This document shows positions 1 through 8,550 of a DNA stretch of 64,000 nucleotides, one piece after another. This DNA is from Streptomyces sp. NRRL S-455 (GTDB lineage: Bacteria; Actinomycetota; Actinomycetes; Streptomycetales; Streptomycetaceae). Within the stretch, counting starts at the first letter, position 1; each line of letters opens with the position of its first letter. Below the pieces are notes generated by a model that was not told the DNA's origin, did not search any database, and saw only the letters and a program-made list of their open reading frames with translations. The DNA lies in assembly GCF_000717875.1 (NCBI RefSeq), contig NZ_JOCT01000001.1, positions 496,001 to 560,000 on the forward strand, given 5' to 3'. A program made the translations under genes and the position numbers.

Positions 1-2
1 AC

Positions 3-515
3 CTCCAGTGCCCGCCGGGCGACGCCCCGGAGAACTGGCCGCACGAACGCGTCTGGACGGAGCTGCGGCAGCGGCTCGGTGCGGCCGGTGCGCCGCCGCT
101 GACGGAGGGGCGGCTGATCGAGAAGCGCGTACTGGACATGCACGACTACGTGGTGGAGCCGATGGTGCACGGCCGGCTCCACCTCGCCGGCGACGCGGCC
201 CACCTGGTCGCCCCCATCGCCGCCAAGGGCATGAACCTCGCCCTGCACGACGCCTTCCTGCTCGGTGACGCCCTGGTGGCCCATCTGACCGACGGGGACG
301 ACAGCGGCCTCGGCGGCTACACGGAGGCGTGCCTGCGGCGGGTGTGGGACTACCAGGAGTTCTCGCAGTGGCTGTCCGAGGTGTACCACGGGGCGGCGTC
401 GGGGGACCCCTTCCGCGCGAGCACCTCGCTCGCCCGGCTGCGCCGGCTGTTCTCGTCGCCCTCGGCGGCCGCCGCGTTCGCCGAGCAGTACCTCGGGACG
501 GCCGATCGGTACTGA
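3..515 (+). CDS. pobA: 4-hydroxybenzoate 3-monooxygenase, C-terminal part (5' end outside window)
   Basis: This is the last ~170 residues of a flavoprotein aromatic hydroxylase. The frame is already open at the window edge, beginning LQCPPGD. The second FAD-binding motif is intact (GDAAHLVAPIAAKGMNLALH), and its wording matches 4-hydroxybenzoate hydroxylase more closely than other class A monooxygenases. That enzyme makes protocatechuate from 4-hydroxybenzoate using NAD(P)H and O2 in the cytoplasm. The stop is TGA at 513-515. The substrate is inferred from family resemblance because the N-terminal half cannot be seen. Confidence 0.85.
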   Translation, partial: LQCPPGDAPENWPHERVWTELRQRLGAAGAPPLTEGRLIEKRVLDMHDYVVEPMVHGRLHLAGDAAHLVAPIAAKGMNLALHDAFLLGDALVAHLTDGDDSGLGGYTEACLRRVWDYQEFSQWLSEVYHGAASGDPFRASTSLARLRRLFSSPSAAAAFAEQYLGTADRY

Positions 516-530
516 GCCCGCGGTGCCGGC

Positions 531-890
531 TCAGTCGTGCACGGGCCGATCGGTGAGCCGGTGGTCGGCCACCTTCAGCGCCTCGTCCACGAGCCGGCGC
601 AGATGGCCGTCGCGGAGTGCGTAGATCACCCGGCGGCCCTCCTTGCGCGTGCTCACCAGGCCCGCGAGGCGTAGCCGCGCCAGGTGCTGGCTGACGGCCG
701 GCCGCGCGGCCCCGCACGCCTCCGTGAGCGTCGTGACATCGGCTTCTCCCCTGGTCAGGGCATGCAGCAGGGTGATGCGGGTGCGGTCACCGAGCAGGGC
801 GAGGAGTTCGGCGGCGAGCGCGAACTGTTCCTCGCTCGGGGTGCGCGGATGCGCATCGTCCGCAGGTGACAGGTGCATGCGTGCGCTCAT
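531..890 (-). CDS. ArsR/SmtB-family metal-responsive repressor
   Basis: This is a 119-residue winged-helix regulator. It contains the typical ArsR core: LLALLGDRTRITLLHALTRG, then the recognition helix ARPAVSQHLARLRLAGLV and the wing RKEGRRVIYALRD. It lies divergent from the cation-efflux gene at 950, so it probably represses that gene until metal binds. The start is taken at the ATG at 890; 15 residues further upstream remain open but look non-conserved, and a later ATG at 878 is possible. The metal is unknown: I see no clear alpha-3 CxC motif, which argues against a classical arsenic or cadmium site. Confidence 0.85.
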   Translation of the reverse strand: MSARMHLSPADDAHPRTPSEEQFALAAELLALLGDRTRITLLHALTRGEADVTTLTEACGAARPAVSQHLARLRLAGLVSTRKEGRRVIYALRDGHLRRLVDEALKVADHRLTDRPVHD

Positions 891-901
891 ACGCACATAA
901 T
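881..901. promoter_or_regulatory. Operator/promoter region between arsR-type gene and cation efflux gene
   Basis: The short intergenic region holds the inverted repeat GTGCG-CTCATA-CGCAC (881-896), which covers the regulator's start codon. It is followed by CATAAT at 896-901, usable as a -10 hexamer for the efflux gene. ArsR repressors bind imperfect inverted repeats overlapping such promoters, so this is the likely operator. No clear -35 is visible. Confidence 0.4.
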
Positions 902-949
902 GGCGCCGTGGGCGTGTGCACGTCCACTCGCGCACGGAAGGGGACCCAC

Positions 950-2032
950 GTGAGTCACGACCACCCGCACGAGCACGGACACGAGGGCCACGGGCACGGC
1001 GACCCCGGACACGGGCACGGGGGCCACGGGCACGCGCACTCCCTCACCGGCCTCCGTCATCGCCTCTCCCACCTCCTCACCCCGCACTCCCATGAGACCG
1101 CCGACAAGGTGGACTCCGCGCTGGAGTCCTCGGCGCGCGGCATGCGGGCGCTCTGGGTGTCACTCGCGGTGCTCGGCCTCACCGCCCTCGCGCAGGCGGT
1201 CGTGGTGGCCGCCTCCGGCTCGGTGGCGCTGCTCGGGGACACCGTGCACAACGCCGCGGACGCGCTGACCGCCGTACCGCTGGGCATCGCGTTCGTGCTG
1301 GGCCGGCGCGTGGCCACGCGCCGCTTCACCTACGGCTACGGGCGGGCCGAGGACCTGGCGGGCCTCGTGATCGTGCTGACGATCGCCGCGTCCGCGGCCT
1401 TCGCGGGATGGACGGCGATCGACCGCCTCCTCGACCCGCGCCCCGTGGAGCACGTCCCGGCGGTCGCCCTGGCCGCCCTTGCCGGGTTCGCGGGCAACGA
1501 GTGGGTCGCCCGCTACCGCATCCGCGTCGGCCGCTCGATCGGCTCGGCCGCACTGGTCGCCGACGGACTGCACGCCCGCACGGACGGGTTCACCTCACTG
1601 GCCGTGCTGCTGGGCGCCGGTGGGTCGGCTCTGGGATGGCAACTGGCGGACCCGGTCGTCGGATTGGCGATCACGGCGGCGATCGCGCTGGTGCTGCGGG
1701 ACGCGGCGCGGGAGGTGTTCCGGCGCGTGATGGACGCGGTCGACCCGGCCCTGGTGGACCGGGCGGAGCGGGCACTGACCGAGGTGGCGGGCGTGCGGGG
1801 CGTGGGCGAGCTGCGGCTGCGCTGGATCGGCCACCGCCTCCGCGCTGAGGTGGCGGTCGTGGTGGACGGCGACGTCTCGGTACGTGAGGCCCATCGCATC
1901 GCCGTCGACGCGGAGCACGCGCTGCTGCACGCCGTACCCCGCCTGACCGCGGCACTGGTCCACGCCGACCCGGAACCGGCCCCGGGTGAGGCCGACCCGC
2001 ATCTGACGCTGGCCCACCACACGGCGGCGTAG
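950..2032 (+). CDS. Cation diffusion facilitator (CzcD/ZitB-like) heavy-metal efflux protein
   Basis: This 360-residue membrane protein opens with a His/Gly-rich stretch (HEHGHEGHGHGDPGHGHGG), typical of zinc-transporting CDF proteins. The two metal-site signatures are present: GDTVHNAADAL in TM2 and ADGLHARTDGF in TM5, each HxxxD. A C-terminal cytoplasmic ferredoxin-like domain follows (from about residue 250). It exchanges Zn2+ or similar divalent cations for protons across the plasma membrane. The GTG at 950 is chosen because GGAAGGGGAC lies just before it and the His-rich stretch begins there; upstream in-frame sequence overlaps the arsR promoter. It is presumably controlled by the divergent ArsR protein. 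Confidence 0.9.
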   Translation: MSHDHPHEHGHEGHGHGDPGHGHGGHGHAHSLTGLRHRLSHLLTPHSHETADKVDSALESSARGMRALWVSLAVLGLTALAQAVVVAASGSVALLGDTVHNAADALTAVPLGIAFVLGRRVATRRFTYGYGRAEDLAGLVIVLTIAASAAFAGWTAIDRLLDPRPVEHVPAVALAALAGFAGNEWVARYRIRVGRSIGSAALVADGLHARTDGFTSLAVLLGAGGSALGWQLADPVVGLAITAAIALVLRDAAREVFRRVMDAVDPALVDRAERALTEVAGVRGVGELRLRWIGHRLRAEVAVVVDGDVSVREAHRIAVDAEHALLHAVPRLTAALVHADPEPAPGEADPHLTLAHHTAA

Positions 2033-2069
2033 CGCCACCGGCCGCCGTACCGGATGCGGTGGGCCCCTG

Positions 2070-2642
2070 TCAGGACACGGGCGGCACGGAGACGGCCATC
2101 ATCATCTCCATCGGCACATCGCTGGTGTTGCCGTACGTGTGCGGGGCGTTGGCCTCGAAGGAGACGCTCGCGCCCGCGGGGACGCGGTGCTCCACGCCGT
2201 CGACGGTGAGGGTCAGCTCCCCGGCCGTGACGTGGAGCAGCTCGACGGTGCCGGCCGGATGCGGGTCCGAGGGGCTGCTCTCGCCGGGCATCAGCCGCCA
2301 GTCCCACATCTCCAGCGGCCCCGGCGCCTCGGTGCCGGCGAGCAGCCGGTTGTAACTGCCGGCGTCGGTGTGCCACAGCCGTACGGCCTGCCCGGCCGGG
2401 ACGATGCGGACCTTCGGGCCCCGTTCGTAGTCGAGCAGGGTGGTGATGCTGACACCGAGCGCGTCCCCGATCTTGACGACGGTGCCGAGGCTGGGGTTGG
2501 TGCGGGCCTGCTCGATCTGGATGAGCATGCCGCGGCTGACGCCCGCCCGGGCGGCGAGCACGTCCAGCGTGAAGCCGCGCACCGCGCGCCAGTGCTTGAC
2601 GCTGCGCGCCAGGGACTGGGTCAGCAGGTCGAGGTCCGACAC
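2070..2642 (-). CDS. XRE-family HTH regulator with C-terminal cupin domain
   Basis: This is a 190-residue regulator. The N-terminal lambda-repressor-type HTH is at residues ~10-65 (RGFTLDVLAARAGVSRGM, then QIEQARTNPSLGTVVKIGDAL). The C-terminal cupin_2 barrel includes VELLHVTAGELTLTVDGVEH and FEANAPHTYGN. Such proteins sense small ligands and often repress a divergent transporter, here the EamA gene at 2740. The GTG at 2642 is preferred over an upstream TTG at 2675 because the TTG falls inside the operator palindrome. The ligand is unknown. Confidence 0.85.
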   Translation of the reverse strand: MSDLDLLTQSLARSVKHWRAVRGFTLDVLAARAGVSRGMLIQIEQARTNPSLGTVVKIGDALGVSITTLLDYERGPKVRIVPAGQAVRLWHTDAGSYNRLLAGTEAPGPLEMWDWRLMPGESSPSDPHPAGTVELLHVTAGELTLTVDGVEHRVPAGASVSFEANAPHTYGNTSDVPMEMMMAVSVPPVS

Positions 2643-2661
2643 ATTCCGTCCAATATTCTGT

Positions 2662-2691
2662 ATGACACAGTGCAACAGGGTGCACTATGGT
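2662..2691 (+). promoter_or_regulatory. EamA promoter with palindromic operator in the spacer
   Basis: The -35-like ATGACA (2662-2667) and -10 TATGGT (2686-2691) are 18 bases apart. A perfect 6-bp inverted repeat, AGTGCA-ACAGGG-TGCACT (2669-2686), fills the spacer exactly. A bound protein would block polymerase. Its position between the XRE-cupin gene and the EamA exporter makes that regulator the obvious candidate. Confidence 0.55.
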
Positions 2692-2739
2692 GTGGTTGAC
2701 CTGATCGTTCACTGAACTGTACTGCGAGGCATCCGGACC

Positions 2740-3597
2740 ATGACAGCGCTCTTCGCCCTGGCCACCAGCCTGCTGTGGGGACTGGCCGACTTCGGCGGCG
2801 GACTGCTGACCCGGCGCACTCCCGCGCTCACGGTGGTCGTGGTGTCGCAGTCGATCGCGGTGGTCGTGCTCGGCGCGGTCGTGGTGGCGACCGGCGGCTG
2901 GAGCGAGGCGGGGCCGCAGCTGTGGTTCGCCGTGGCCGCCGGTCTGGTCGGACCGGTGGCGATGCTCGCCTTCTACAAGGCGCTCGCGCTGGGCCCCATG
3001 GGTGTGGTCTCGCCGCTCGGTTCGGTCGGCGTGGCCGTGCCGGTCGGCGTGGGCCTGGTGCTGGGTGAGCGCCCCGGTCTGCTGCAGTTCGTCGGCATCC
3101 TGGTCGCCGTGGCCGGTGTCTGTCTCGCGGGCGGCCCGCAGTTCCGCGGCGCTCCCGTGCAGCGCCAGGCCATCGCCCTGACCCTGCTCGCGGCGTTCGG
3201 CTTCGGCGCGGTGATGGCCCTGATCGCCGAGGCGTCCACCACGCTGACCGGCCTGTTCCTCGCCCTGTTCGTGCAGCGGGTGACGAACGTCGCCGCCGGC
3301 GGACTGGCGCTGTACGTGTCGGTGCGGCGCGGGGCGCCCGCCCTCGCGGCGGACGGCTTCCCGTGGCGCTCCCTGCCGGCTCTCGCCTTCGTCGGCCTCG
3401 CGGACGTCGCCGCGAACGGCACGTACTCGATCGCCGCGCAGCACGGCCCGGTCACCGTCGCCGCCGTGCTCGCCTCCCTGTACCCGGTGGTGACCGCGGT
3501 GGCCGCGCGTGGCGTCCTGCGCGAACGGCTGCGGGCGGTGCAGGCGGCGGGGGCGGGCCTCGCCCTGGTGGGCACGGTCCTGCTGGCGTCGGGCTGA
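2740..3597 (+). CDS. EamA/DMT-family transporter (drug/metabolite exporter)
   Basis: This 285-residue protein has ten predicted hydrophobic segments in two EamA repeats of about 135 residues. The first repeat begins ATSLLWGLADFGGGLLTRR. The second ends with the characteristic GPVTVAAVLASLYPVVTAV and QAAGAGLALVGTVLL. Family members export amino acids, nucleotide precursors or drugs; the substrate cannot be read from the sequence. The start ATG is preceded by GAGGC. It is one of four EamA genes in this window and the only one paired with an XRE-cupin regulator. Confidence 0.85.
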   Translation: MTALFALATSLLWGLADFGGGLLTRRTPALTVVVVSQSIAVVVLGAVVVATGGWSEAGPQLWFAVAAGLVGPVAMLAFYKALALGPMGVVSPLGSVGVAVPVGVGLVLGERPGLLQFVGILVAVAGVCLAGGPQFRGAPVQRQAIALTLLAAFGFGAVMALIAEASTTLTGLFLALFVQRVTNVAAGGLALYVSVRRGAPALAADGFPWRSLPALAFVGLADVAANGTYSIAAQHGPVTVAAVLASLYPVVTAVAARGVLRERLRAVQAAGAGLALVGTVLLASG

Positions 3598-3625
3598 CCC
3601 CGGCCGGGGCCGTCAGGACCCCGGC
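3598..3625. terminator. Hairpin between convergent genes
   Basis: GCCGGGG (3603-3609) pairs with CCCCGGC (3619-3625) across a 9-base loop, just after the EamA stop and at the stop of the opposing acyltransferase gene. It can terminate in both directions. No U-run follows, as is usual in Streptomyces. Confidence 0.4.
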
Positions 3626-4413
3626 GCCGGCTCGGCCATGCTGCCGGGCGTCTTCTCCTCGTCCAGTCCGGCCAGCCTCGCCGCGGTCTCCTCGTCCATG
3701 CCCGACAGGGCACGCAGCTGCTCGGGCGTGACGCCCTCCGGTATCGGCACCGGCGGTGGGGTGCGCAGCGGCGGCTGCCAGCCGTCGTCGGGCGTCCAGC
3801 GCCGTACGACGCGGGCCGGCGCCCCTGCCACCACGGCGTGGTCCGGGACCGTGCCGCGGACGACCGCGCCCGCGGCCACCACCACGTTCCGCCCGATCCG
3901 GGCTCCGGGCAGGATCACCGCCCCGGTGCCGATCCAGCAGCCGGGCCCGATGTCCACCGGTTCCATCCGCGGCCACTGCCTGCCGATCGGCTCGTGCGGA
4001 TCGTCGTAGGAGTGGTTCGTGGACGTCACATAGACGTACGGGCCGAAGTAGCAGTCGCTGCCTATGGTGACCGTCGTGTCGGCGATGACGTGGCTGCCGC
4101 GGCCCAGGACGACGCCGTCGCCGAGGCGCAGGATCGGGTCCGGGCCGAGGTCGAGGTCGGGCATCAGGCCAGCCGTGAGGGTGACCTGTTCGCCGATGAT
4201 GCAGTGCGCGCCGACGTGGATCCAGGGTTCGCCGAAGACCGTGCCGAGCGGGAAGGCGAGCCTGGTACCCGTTCCCATCGCGCCGAATCGGTAGCGCCCG
4301 GGATGCTCGGCGGTGACGGAGCCGGTGCGCTGCACCCAGGCCCAGCCCGCGTGGACGGCGCGCTGCGCGAGGCCGCGCCGCCAGGAGGAGAACGTGTTCT
4401 TGCGCTTCGGCAC
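3613..4413 (-). CDS. Left-handed beta-helix acyltransferase (maltose/galactoside O-acetyltransferase type)
   Basis: This 266-residue protein has hexapeptide repeats throughout residues ~55-205, e.g. LRLGDGVVLGRGSHVIAD, VDIGPGCWIGTGAVILPG and RIGRNVVVAAGAVVRG. The TSTNHSYDDP segment carries the catalytic-type histidine of this acetyltransferase branch. It probably moves an acetyl or other acyl group from CoA onto a sugar or glycan. A Pro/Glu-rich C-terminal tail of ~50 residues (TPPPVPIPEGVTPEQLRALS onward) is not part of the helix. The acceptor is unknown, and no glycan cluster adjoins it. Confidence 0.8.
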   Translation of the reverse strand: MPKRKNTFSSWRRGLAQRAVHAGWAWVQRTGSVTAEHPGRYRFGAMGTGTRLAFPLGTVFGEPWIHVGAHCIIGEQVTLTAGLMPDLDLGPDPILRLGDGVVLGRGSHVIADTTVTIGSDCYFGPYVYVTSTNHSYDDPHEPIGRQWPRMEPVDIGPGCWIGTGAVILPGARIGRNVVVAAGAVVRGTVPDHAVVAGAPARVVRRWTPDDGWQPPLRTPPPVPIPEGVTPEQLRALSGMDEETAARLAGLDEEKTPGSMAEPAPGS

Positions 4414-4524
4414 GAGGTCACGGTACTCACCGGTAGCCCACCCCGCGGCGTCGGAGGCCTGTGATCTTCACCCCACCGAGTGGCGTACGGTGTGCGCGTT
4501 GTCTACGACGTTGTGGAGGCCGGC

Positions 4525-5052
4525 ATGGGACAGCGGGCGATGATCACGGGGATCGGCGGCAGGGAGCCGCGGATCGACGAGACGGCGTTCGTGGCGCCGA
4601 CGGCGTCGGTGATCGGCGGTGTTTCACTGGGGCCGGGGGCGAGCGTCTGGTACGGGGCGGTGCTGCGCGGTGACGTCGAGTCGATCTCCGTGGGGGCGAG
4701 CAGCAACGTCCAGGACAACTGCACGCTCCATGCCGACCCGGGGTTTCCCGTCAGCGTCGGTGAGCGCGTGAGCGTCGGGCACAACGCGGTGGTGCACGGG
4801 GCGACCGTCGAGGACGACTGTCTGATCGGTATGGGGGCGACGGTTCTGAACGGGGCGGTGATCGGGGCCGGGTCCCTCGTCGCCGCCCAGGCGCTCGTGC
4901 CGCAGGGAATGGTGGTGCCGCCGGGGTCTCTCGTCGCGGGAGTGCCGGCCAAGGTCAAGCGCCCGTTGACAGAGGAAGAGCGGCAGGGCATCACCCTCAA
5001 CGGCACGATGTACGCGGAGTTGGCGAAGGCGCATCGCGACGTGCACGCGTAG
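4525..5052 (+). CDS. Gamma-carbonic-anhydrase-like hexapeptide protein
   Basis: This 175-residue left-handed beta-helix protein belongs to the PaaY/CaiE/gamma-CA group. Three candidate zinc histidines are visible in NCTLHADPG and VSVGHNAVVHG, with a conserved VLRGD upstream. Family members are trimeric carbonic anhydrases or thioesterases. GGAGG six bases before the ATG at 4525 decides this start; a further 15 codons upstream are open but have no ribosome site. It is divergent from the acyltransferase at 4413, another beta-helix protein, although the two are unlike in sequence. Confidence 0.85.
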   Translation: MGQRAMITGIGGREPRIDETAFVAPTASVIGGVSLGPGASVWYGAVLRGDVESISVGASSNVQDNCTLHADPGFPVSVGERVSVGHNAVVHGATVEDDCLIGMGATVLNGAVIGAGSLVAAQALVPQGMVVPPGSLVAGVPAKVKRPLTEEERQGITLNGTMYAELAKAHRDVHA

Positions 5053-5082
5053 GCCGTATGGCGGGTGCGGGTCGTGTGTCGG

Positions 5083-5706
5083 CTACTCCCCGGCGATCAC
5101 GGGCTGCGCCTTCTTGGCCTTGCGCTTGAGCACCAGCATGGAGGTCAGGCCGACCAGGACGGCCGCCACCAGCCCCAGCCACGAGAAGCGCTTCAGCCAG
5201 GACTCGGCGACGATGCCCACGTAGTAGATGACCGCTGTCGTGCCACCGGCCCAGACGATGCCGCCGAGGACGTTGGCGATGAGGAACTTCCAGTACGGCA
5301 TGCGGAGCACACCGGCCAGGGGGCCCGCGAAGATGCGCAGGAGGGCGACGAAGCGGCCGAAGAAGACGGCCCACATGCCCCACTTCTCGAAGGAGCGCTC
5401 GGCGGTGGCGATGTGTCCCTCGCTGAAGTGCCTGGGGAACTTGTTGCCCAGCCAGGCCAGCAGCGGCCGTCCCCCCTTGCGGCCGATGGCGTAGCCGATC
5501 GAGTCGCCGATGATCGCGCCGGCCGTGGCGGTGGCCCCGAGGACGACGGGGTCGATCTCGCCGTGCTGGGAGGCGAGCAGCGCGGACGAGACCAGGATGA
5601 TCTCGCCCGGCAGCGGGATGCCCAGGCTCTCCAGGCCGATGACCAGCCCCACCAGTGCGTAGACGGCCACCGCGGGTACGGTTTCGAGCCATTCCTGGAC
5701 GTGCAA
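5083..5706 (-). CDS. DedA-family membrane protein
   Basis: This 207-residue integral membrane protein has the DedA signature: VIGLESLGIPLPGEIIL near the N-terminus, GDSIGYAIGRKGGR, and FFGRFVALLRIFAGPLAGVL in the middle. DedA/SNARE-associated proteins are implicated in lipid flipping (undecaprenyl phosphate or phospholipid) and envelope homeostasis. The only reasonable start is TTG at 5706 (TTGCACGTCCAG), with AAGGA eight bases before it; there is no ATG or GTG nearby. The C-terminus is lysine-rich (LKRKAKKAQPV), as expected on the cytoplasmic side. Confidence 0.88.
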   Translation of the reverse strand: MHVQEWLETVPAVAVYALVGLVIGLESLGIPLPGEIILVSSALLASQHGEIDPVVLGATATAGAIIGDSIGYAIGRKGGRPLLAWLGNKFPRHFSEGHIATAERSFEKWGMWAVFFGRFVALLRIFAGPLAGVLRMPYWKFLIANVLGGIVWAGGTTAVIYYVGIVAESWLKRFSWLGLVAAVLVGLTSMLVLKRKAKKAQPVIAGE

Positions 5707-5778
5707 CGCCGGTTCCTTTCCCTGTGCTTCCCTGCCAGCCCGGGGAAGCCTACCGGCTCGTGGGACGTCGCTTGCGAC

Positions 5779-8166
5779 TCAGGCGTTCCAGCTCCACTCG
5801 GCGACCTCGGGCAGGTCGGTGCCGTGCTCACGGATCCAGGCGTGGTGGCGGGTACGGACGTCGGCCATCCGCTGGCGCACGGCCGTGGCCCGCACCGCGA
5901 GGCCCGGGACGCGGTCGATGACGTCCATGACGAGGCGGTAGCGGTCCAGGTCGTTGCGGACGACCATGTCGAAGGGCGTGGTCGTGGTGCCGGCCTCCTT
6001 GTAACCGCGTACGTGCAGGTTCTTGTGGCCGGCGCGGCGGTAGGCGAGGCGGTGGATGAGCCATGGGTAGCCGTGGTAGGCGAAGATCACCGGCTTGTCG
6101 GTGGTGAAGAGGCCGTCGTACTCGAAGTCGTTCATGCCGTGCGGGTGCTCCTCCCGCGGCAGCAGCCGGGCCAGGTCGACGACGTTCACCACACGGACCG
6201 CCAGCTCGGGCAGGTGCCGGCGCAGCAGGTGCGCGGCGGCCAGGACCTCCTGGGTGGGGACGTCACCGGCGCAGGCCAGCACCACATCGGGTTCGCGCAG
6301 GCCGTCCTCGGTGCCGGCCCAGTCCCAGATGCCGGCGCCGCGGGCGCAGTGCACACGCGCCTCGTCCATCGACAGCCAGTCGAAGCACGGCTGCTTCCCC
6401 GCGACGATCACGTTGACGTAGTCGCGGCTGCGCAGGGCGTGGTCCGCGACGGAGAGCAGCGTGTTGGCGTCCGGCGGGAGATAGACGCGGACGACCTCGG
6501 GGCTCTTGTTGAGGACGTGGTCGACGAAGCCCGGGTCCTGGTGGGAGAAGCCGTTGTGGTCCTGACGCCACACGTGCGAGGTCAGCAGGTAGTTGAGGGA
6601 CGCGATGGGGGCACGCCACGGCAGGCGCCGGGAGGTGCGCAGCCACTTGATGTGCTGGTTGACCATCGAGTCGACGATGTGGACGAAGGCCTCGTAGCAG
6701 GAGAACAGGCCGTGCCGGCCGGTGAGCAGGTAGCCCTCCAGCCAGCCCTGGCAGAGGTGTTCGGAGAGGATCTCCATCACCCGGCCGTGCCGGTCCAGGT
6801 GCTCGTCGACGGGCAGCGTCCCGGCCTGCCAGGTCTTGCCGCTGGCCTCGAAGACGGCCTGAAGCCGGTTGGAGGCGGTCTCGTCGGGGCCGACCAGACG
6901 GAAGTCGCGGCGGGCCCGGGTGTCCCGCATGATCTGGGCCAGGAGGTCGCCGAGGACCCGGGTGGGCTCGTGCGTCGTACTGCCCGGCTTGTCGACCGGG
7001 ACGGCGAAGTCGTCCAGGGACGCGATCGGCAGGTCGCGCACCAGGAGTCCGCCGTTGGCGTAGGGCGTGGCGCCGAGTCGCCTGGGGCCCTCGGGAACGC
7101 AGGCGAGGACGTCGGCGACCGGGCGGCCCTCGGCGTCGAACAGCTCCTCGGGCCGGTAGGAACGCAGCCAGGCTTCCAGTTGCCGCAGGTGATCCGGGTT
7201 GTCGCGGACCCCGGACAGCGGCACCTGGTGGGAGCGCCAGGTGCCCTCGACGGGCTGCCCGTCGACCTCGGACGGTCCGGTCCAGCCCTTCGGGGTGCGC
7301 AGCACGATCACCGGCCAGTGCGGTCGCTCGGTCGCGCCCTCCTCGCGGGCGGCGTGCTGTGCCCCGGTGATGCGGTCGAGTGCGGTGTCCATCGCCCGGG
7401 CCATGGCGCGGTGGACCTCGGCCGGGTCGTCGCCGGCGACGTGGAGCGGCTCGTGCCCGTAGCCGCGCAGGAGCGCGTCGAGTTCCTCCTCGGGCAGGCG
7501 GGACAGCACCGTGGGGTTGGCGATCTTGTAACCGTTGAGGTGGAGGATCGGCAGGACGGCACCGTCGTGGACGGGGTCGAGGAACTTGTTGGCGTGCCAG
7601 GAACCCGCGAGCGGGCCGGTCTCCGCCTCGCCGTCGCCGATCACGCAGGTGACGAGCAGGCCGGGGTTGTCGAGGGCGGCGCCGTAGGCGTGGGCGAGGG
7701 AGTAGCCGAGTTCGCCGCCCTCGTGGATGGAGCCGGGCACCTCCGGGGCGACGTGGCTGGGCACGCCGCCGGGGAACGAGAACTGCCGCATCAGCAGTTC
7801 CATGCCCTGCGCGTCCCGCGTCACGTCCGGGTACTTCTCGGTGTAGCTGCCCTCCAGCCAGGAGTTGGCGAGAACCGACGGCCCGCCGTGGCCCGGGCCC
7901 CAGATGCACAGGGCGTCCAGTCCGCGGTTCTTGATCACCCGGTTGAGGTGGGTGTGGACGAGGTTGAGGCCGGGCGAGGTGCCCCAGTGGCCCAGCAGCC
8001 GCGGCTTGATGTGCTCGGCCCGCAGCGGCTCGGTGAGCAGGGGGTTGTCCAGCAGGTAGATCTGACCGGCCGCCAGGTAGTTGGCGGCCCGCCAGTGGGC
8101 GTCGAGCGTGCGCAGTTCCTCTTCGGTCGGTGCGGTGCTGCTGTCCTGGCGCGGGGCCTCGGGCAT
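5779..8166 (-). CDS. xfp: Xylulose-5-phosphate/fructose-6-phosphate phosphoketolase
   Basis: This 795-residue thiamine-diphosphate enzyme splits xylulose-5-P (or fructose-6-P) with phosphate into acetyl phosphate and glyceraldehyde-3-P (or erythrose-4-P). Full-length features are present: [18 protein letters not shown] near residue 60, the ThDP motif [18 protein letters not shown] (~residue 180), and the C-terminal [18 protein letters not shown] region. AGGGAG lies seven bases before the ATG. It is divergent from the uridylyltransferase gene across a 384-bp intergenic region. An acetate kinase partner is not adjacent. Confidence 0.95.
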   Translation of the reverse strand: MPEAPRQDSSTAPTEEELRTLDAHWRAANYLAAGQIYLLDNPLLTEPLRAEHIKPRLLGHWGTSPGLNLVHTHLNRVIKNRGLDALCIWGPGHGGPSVLANSWLEGSYTEKYPDVTRDAQGMELLMRQFSFPGGVPSHVAPEVPGSIHEGGELGYSLAHAYGAALDNPGLLVTCVIGDGEAETGPLAGSWHANKFLDPVHDGAVLPILHLNGYKIANPTVLSRLPEEELDALLRGYGHEPLHVAGDDPAEVHRAMARAMDTALDRITGAQHAAREEGATERPHWPVIVLRTPKGWTGPSEVDGQPVEGTWRSHQVPLSGVRDNPDHLRQLEAWLRSYRPEELFDAEGRPVADVLACVPEGPRRLGATPYANGGLLVRDLPIASLDDFAVPVDKPGSTTHEPTRVLGDLLAQIMRDTRARRDFRLVGPDETASNRLQAVFEASGKTWQAGTLPVDEHLDRHGRVMEILSEHLCQGWLEGYLLTGRHGLFSCYEAFVHIVDSMVNQHIKWLRTSRRLPWRAPIASLNYLLTSHVWRQDHNGFSHQDPGFVDHVLNKSPEVVRVYLPPDANTLLSVADHALRSRDYVNVIVAGKQPCFDWLSMDEARVHCARGAGIWDWAGTEDGLREPDVVLACAGDVPTQEVLAAAHLLRRHLPELAVRVVNVVDLARLLPREEHPHGMNDFEYDGLFTTDKPVIFAYHGYPWLIHRLAYRRAGHKNLHVRGYKEAGTTTTPFDMVVRNDLDRYRLVMDVIDRVPGLAVRATAVRQRMADVRTRHHAWIREHGTDLPEVAEWSWNA

Positions 8167-8550
8167 AAGTGACTCCCTGGGTTCTGCGACGGCCTCAGGA
8201 GGAGTACCAGTCTGCTCCGGTTCGATGCCGGGCGCCTCCCAGTCATGCGAGGCATGGCCGGGAAGGCCTCCCCGTCATGCGAGGCCTTCCCGGCCACGGG
8301 CGACCCGCAAAGGCGAACCCGGCCGGCCGGGGCCGCCGCAACCGCCATCCGGCCCCGGCCCGCGAGGAGTCGGCCTACCGGACCGGGAACGTCGGCGCCG
8401 GGCCCGCCCACATCACCTCGGCCGTCCCCGGTCCGGTCCCACCGCGGCGGTCCACCTGGGCGAACGCGTCTCGCCGCTCCCGTGGCGGTTTCCGCCTCCA
8501 CAGCCTGCTCCCATGTGCCTCTCGGCGTGCTCTCATCTCCGCCCGCCGGC
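8167..8550. other. 384-bp divergent intergenic region with long hairpin and direct repeats
   Basis: This region separates xfp and galU. It holds a perfect 14-bp inverted repeat, GGCCGGGAAGGCCT (8256-8269) and AGGCCTTCCCGGCC (8282-8295), around a 12-base loop. It also holds two copies of GTCATGCGAGGC (8242-8253 and 8274-8285) spaced 32 bp apart, about three helical turns. Neither gene ends here, so the hairpin is not a terminator for either. From 8300 to 8550 I see no conserved reading frame and no clear promoter. Confidence 0.6.

Noticed and set aside
1513..3444. Minus-strand frame spanning the efflux, XRE-cupin and EamA genes
   Set aside because: Crosses three convincingly coded genes and an intergenic promoter; composition artefact.
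5065..8172. Very long open frame antisense to the phosphoketolase gene (plus strand)
   Set aside because: It mirrors xfp codons in high-GC DNA; the product is low-complexity with no recognisable domain, while the minus strand gives a complete phosphoketolase.
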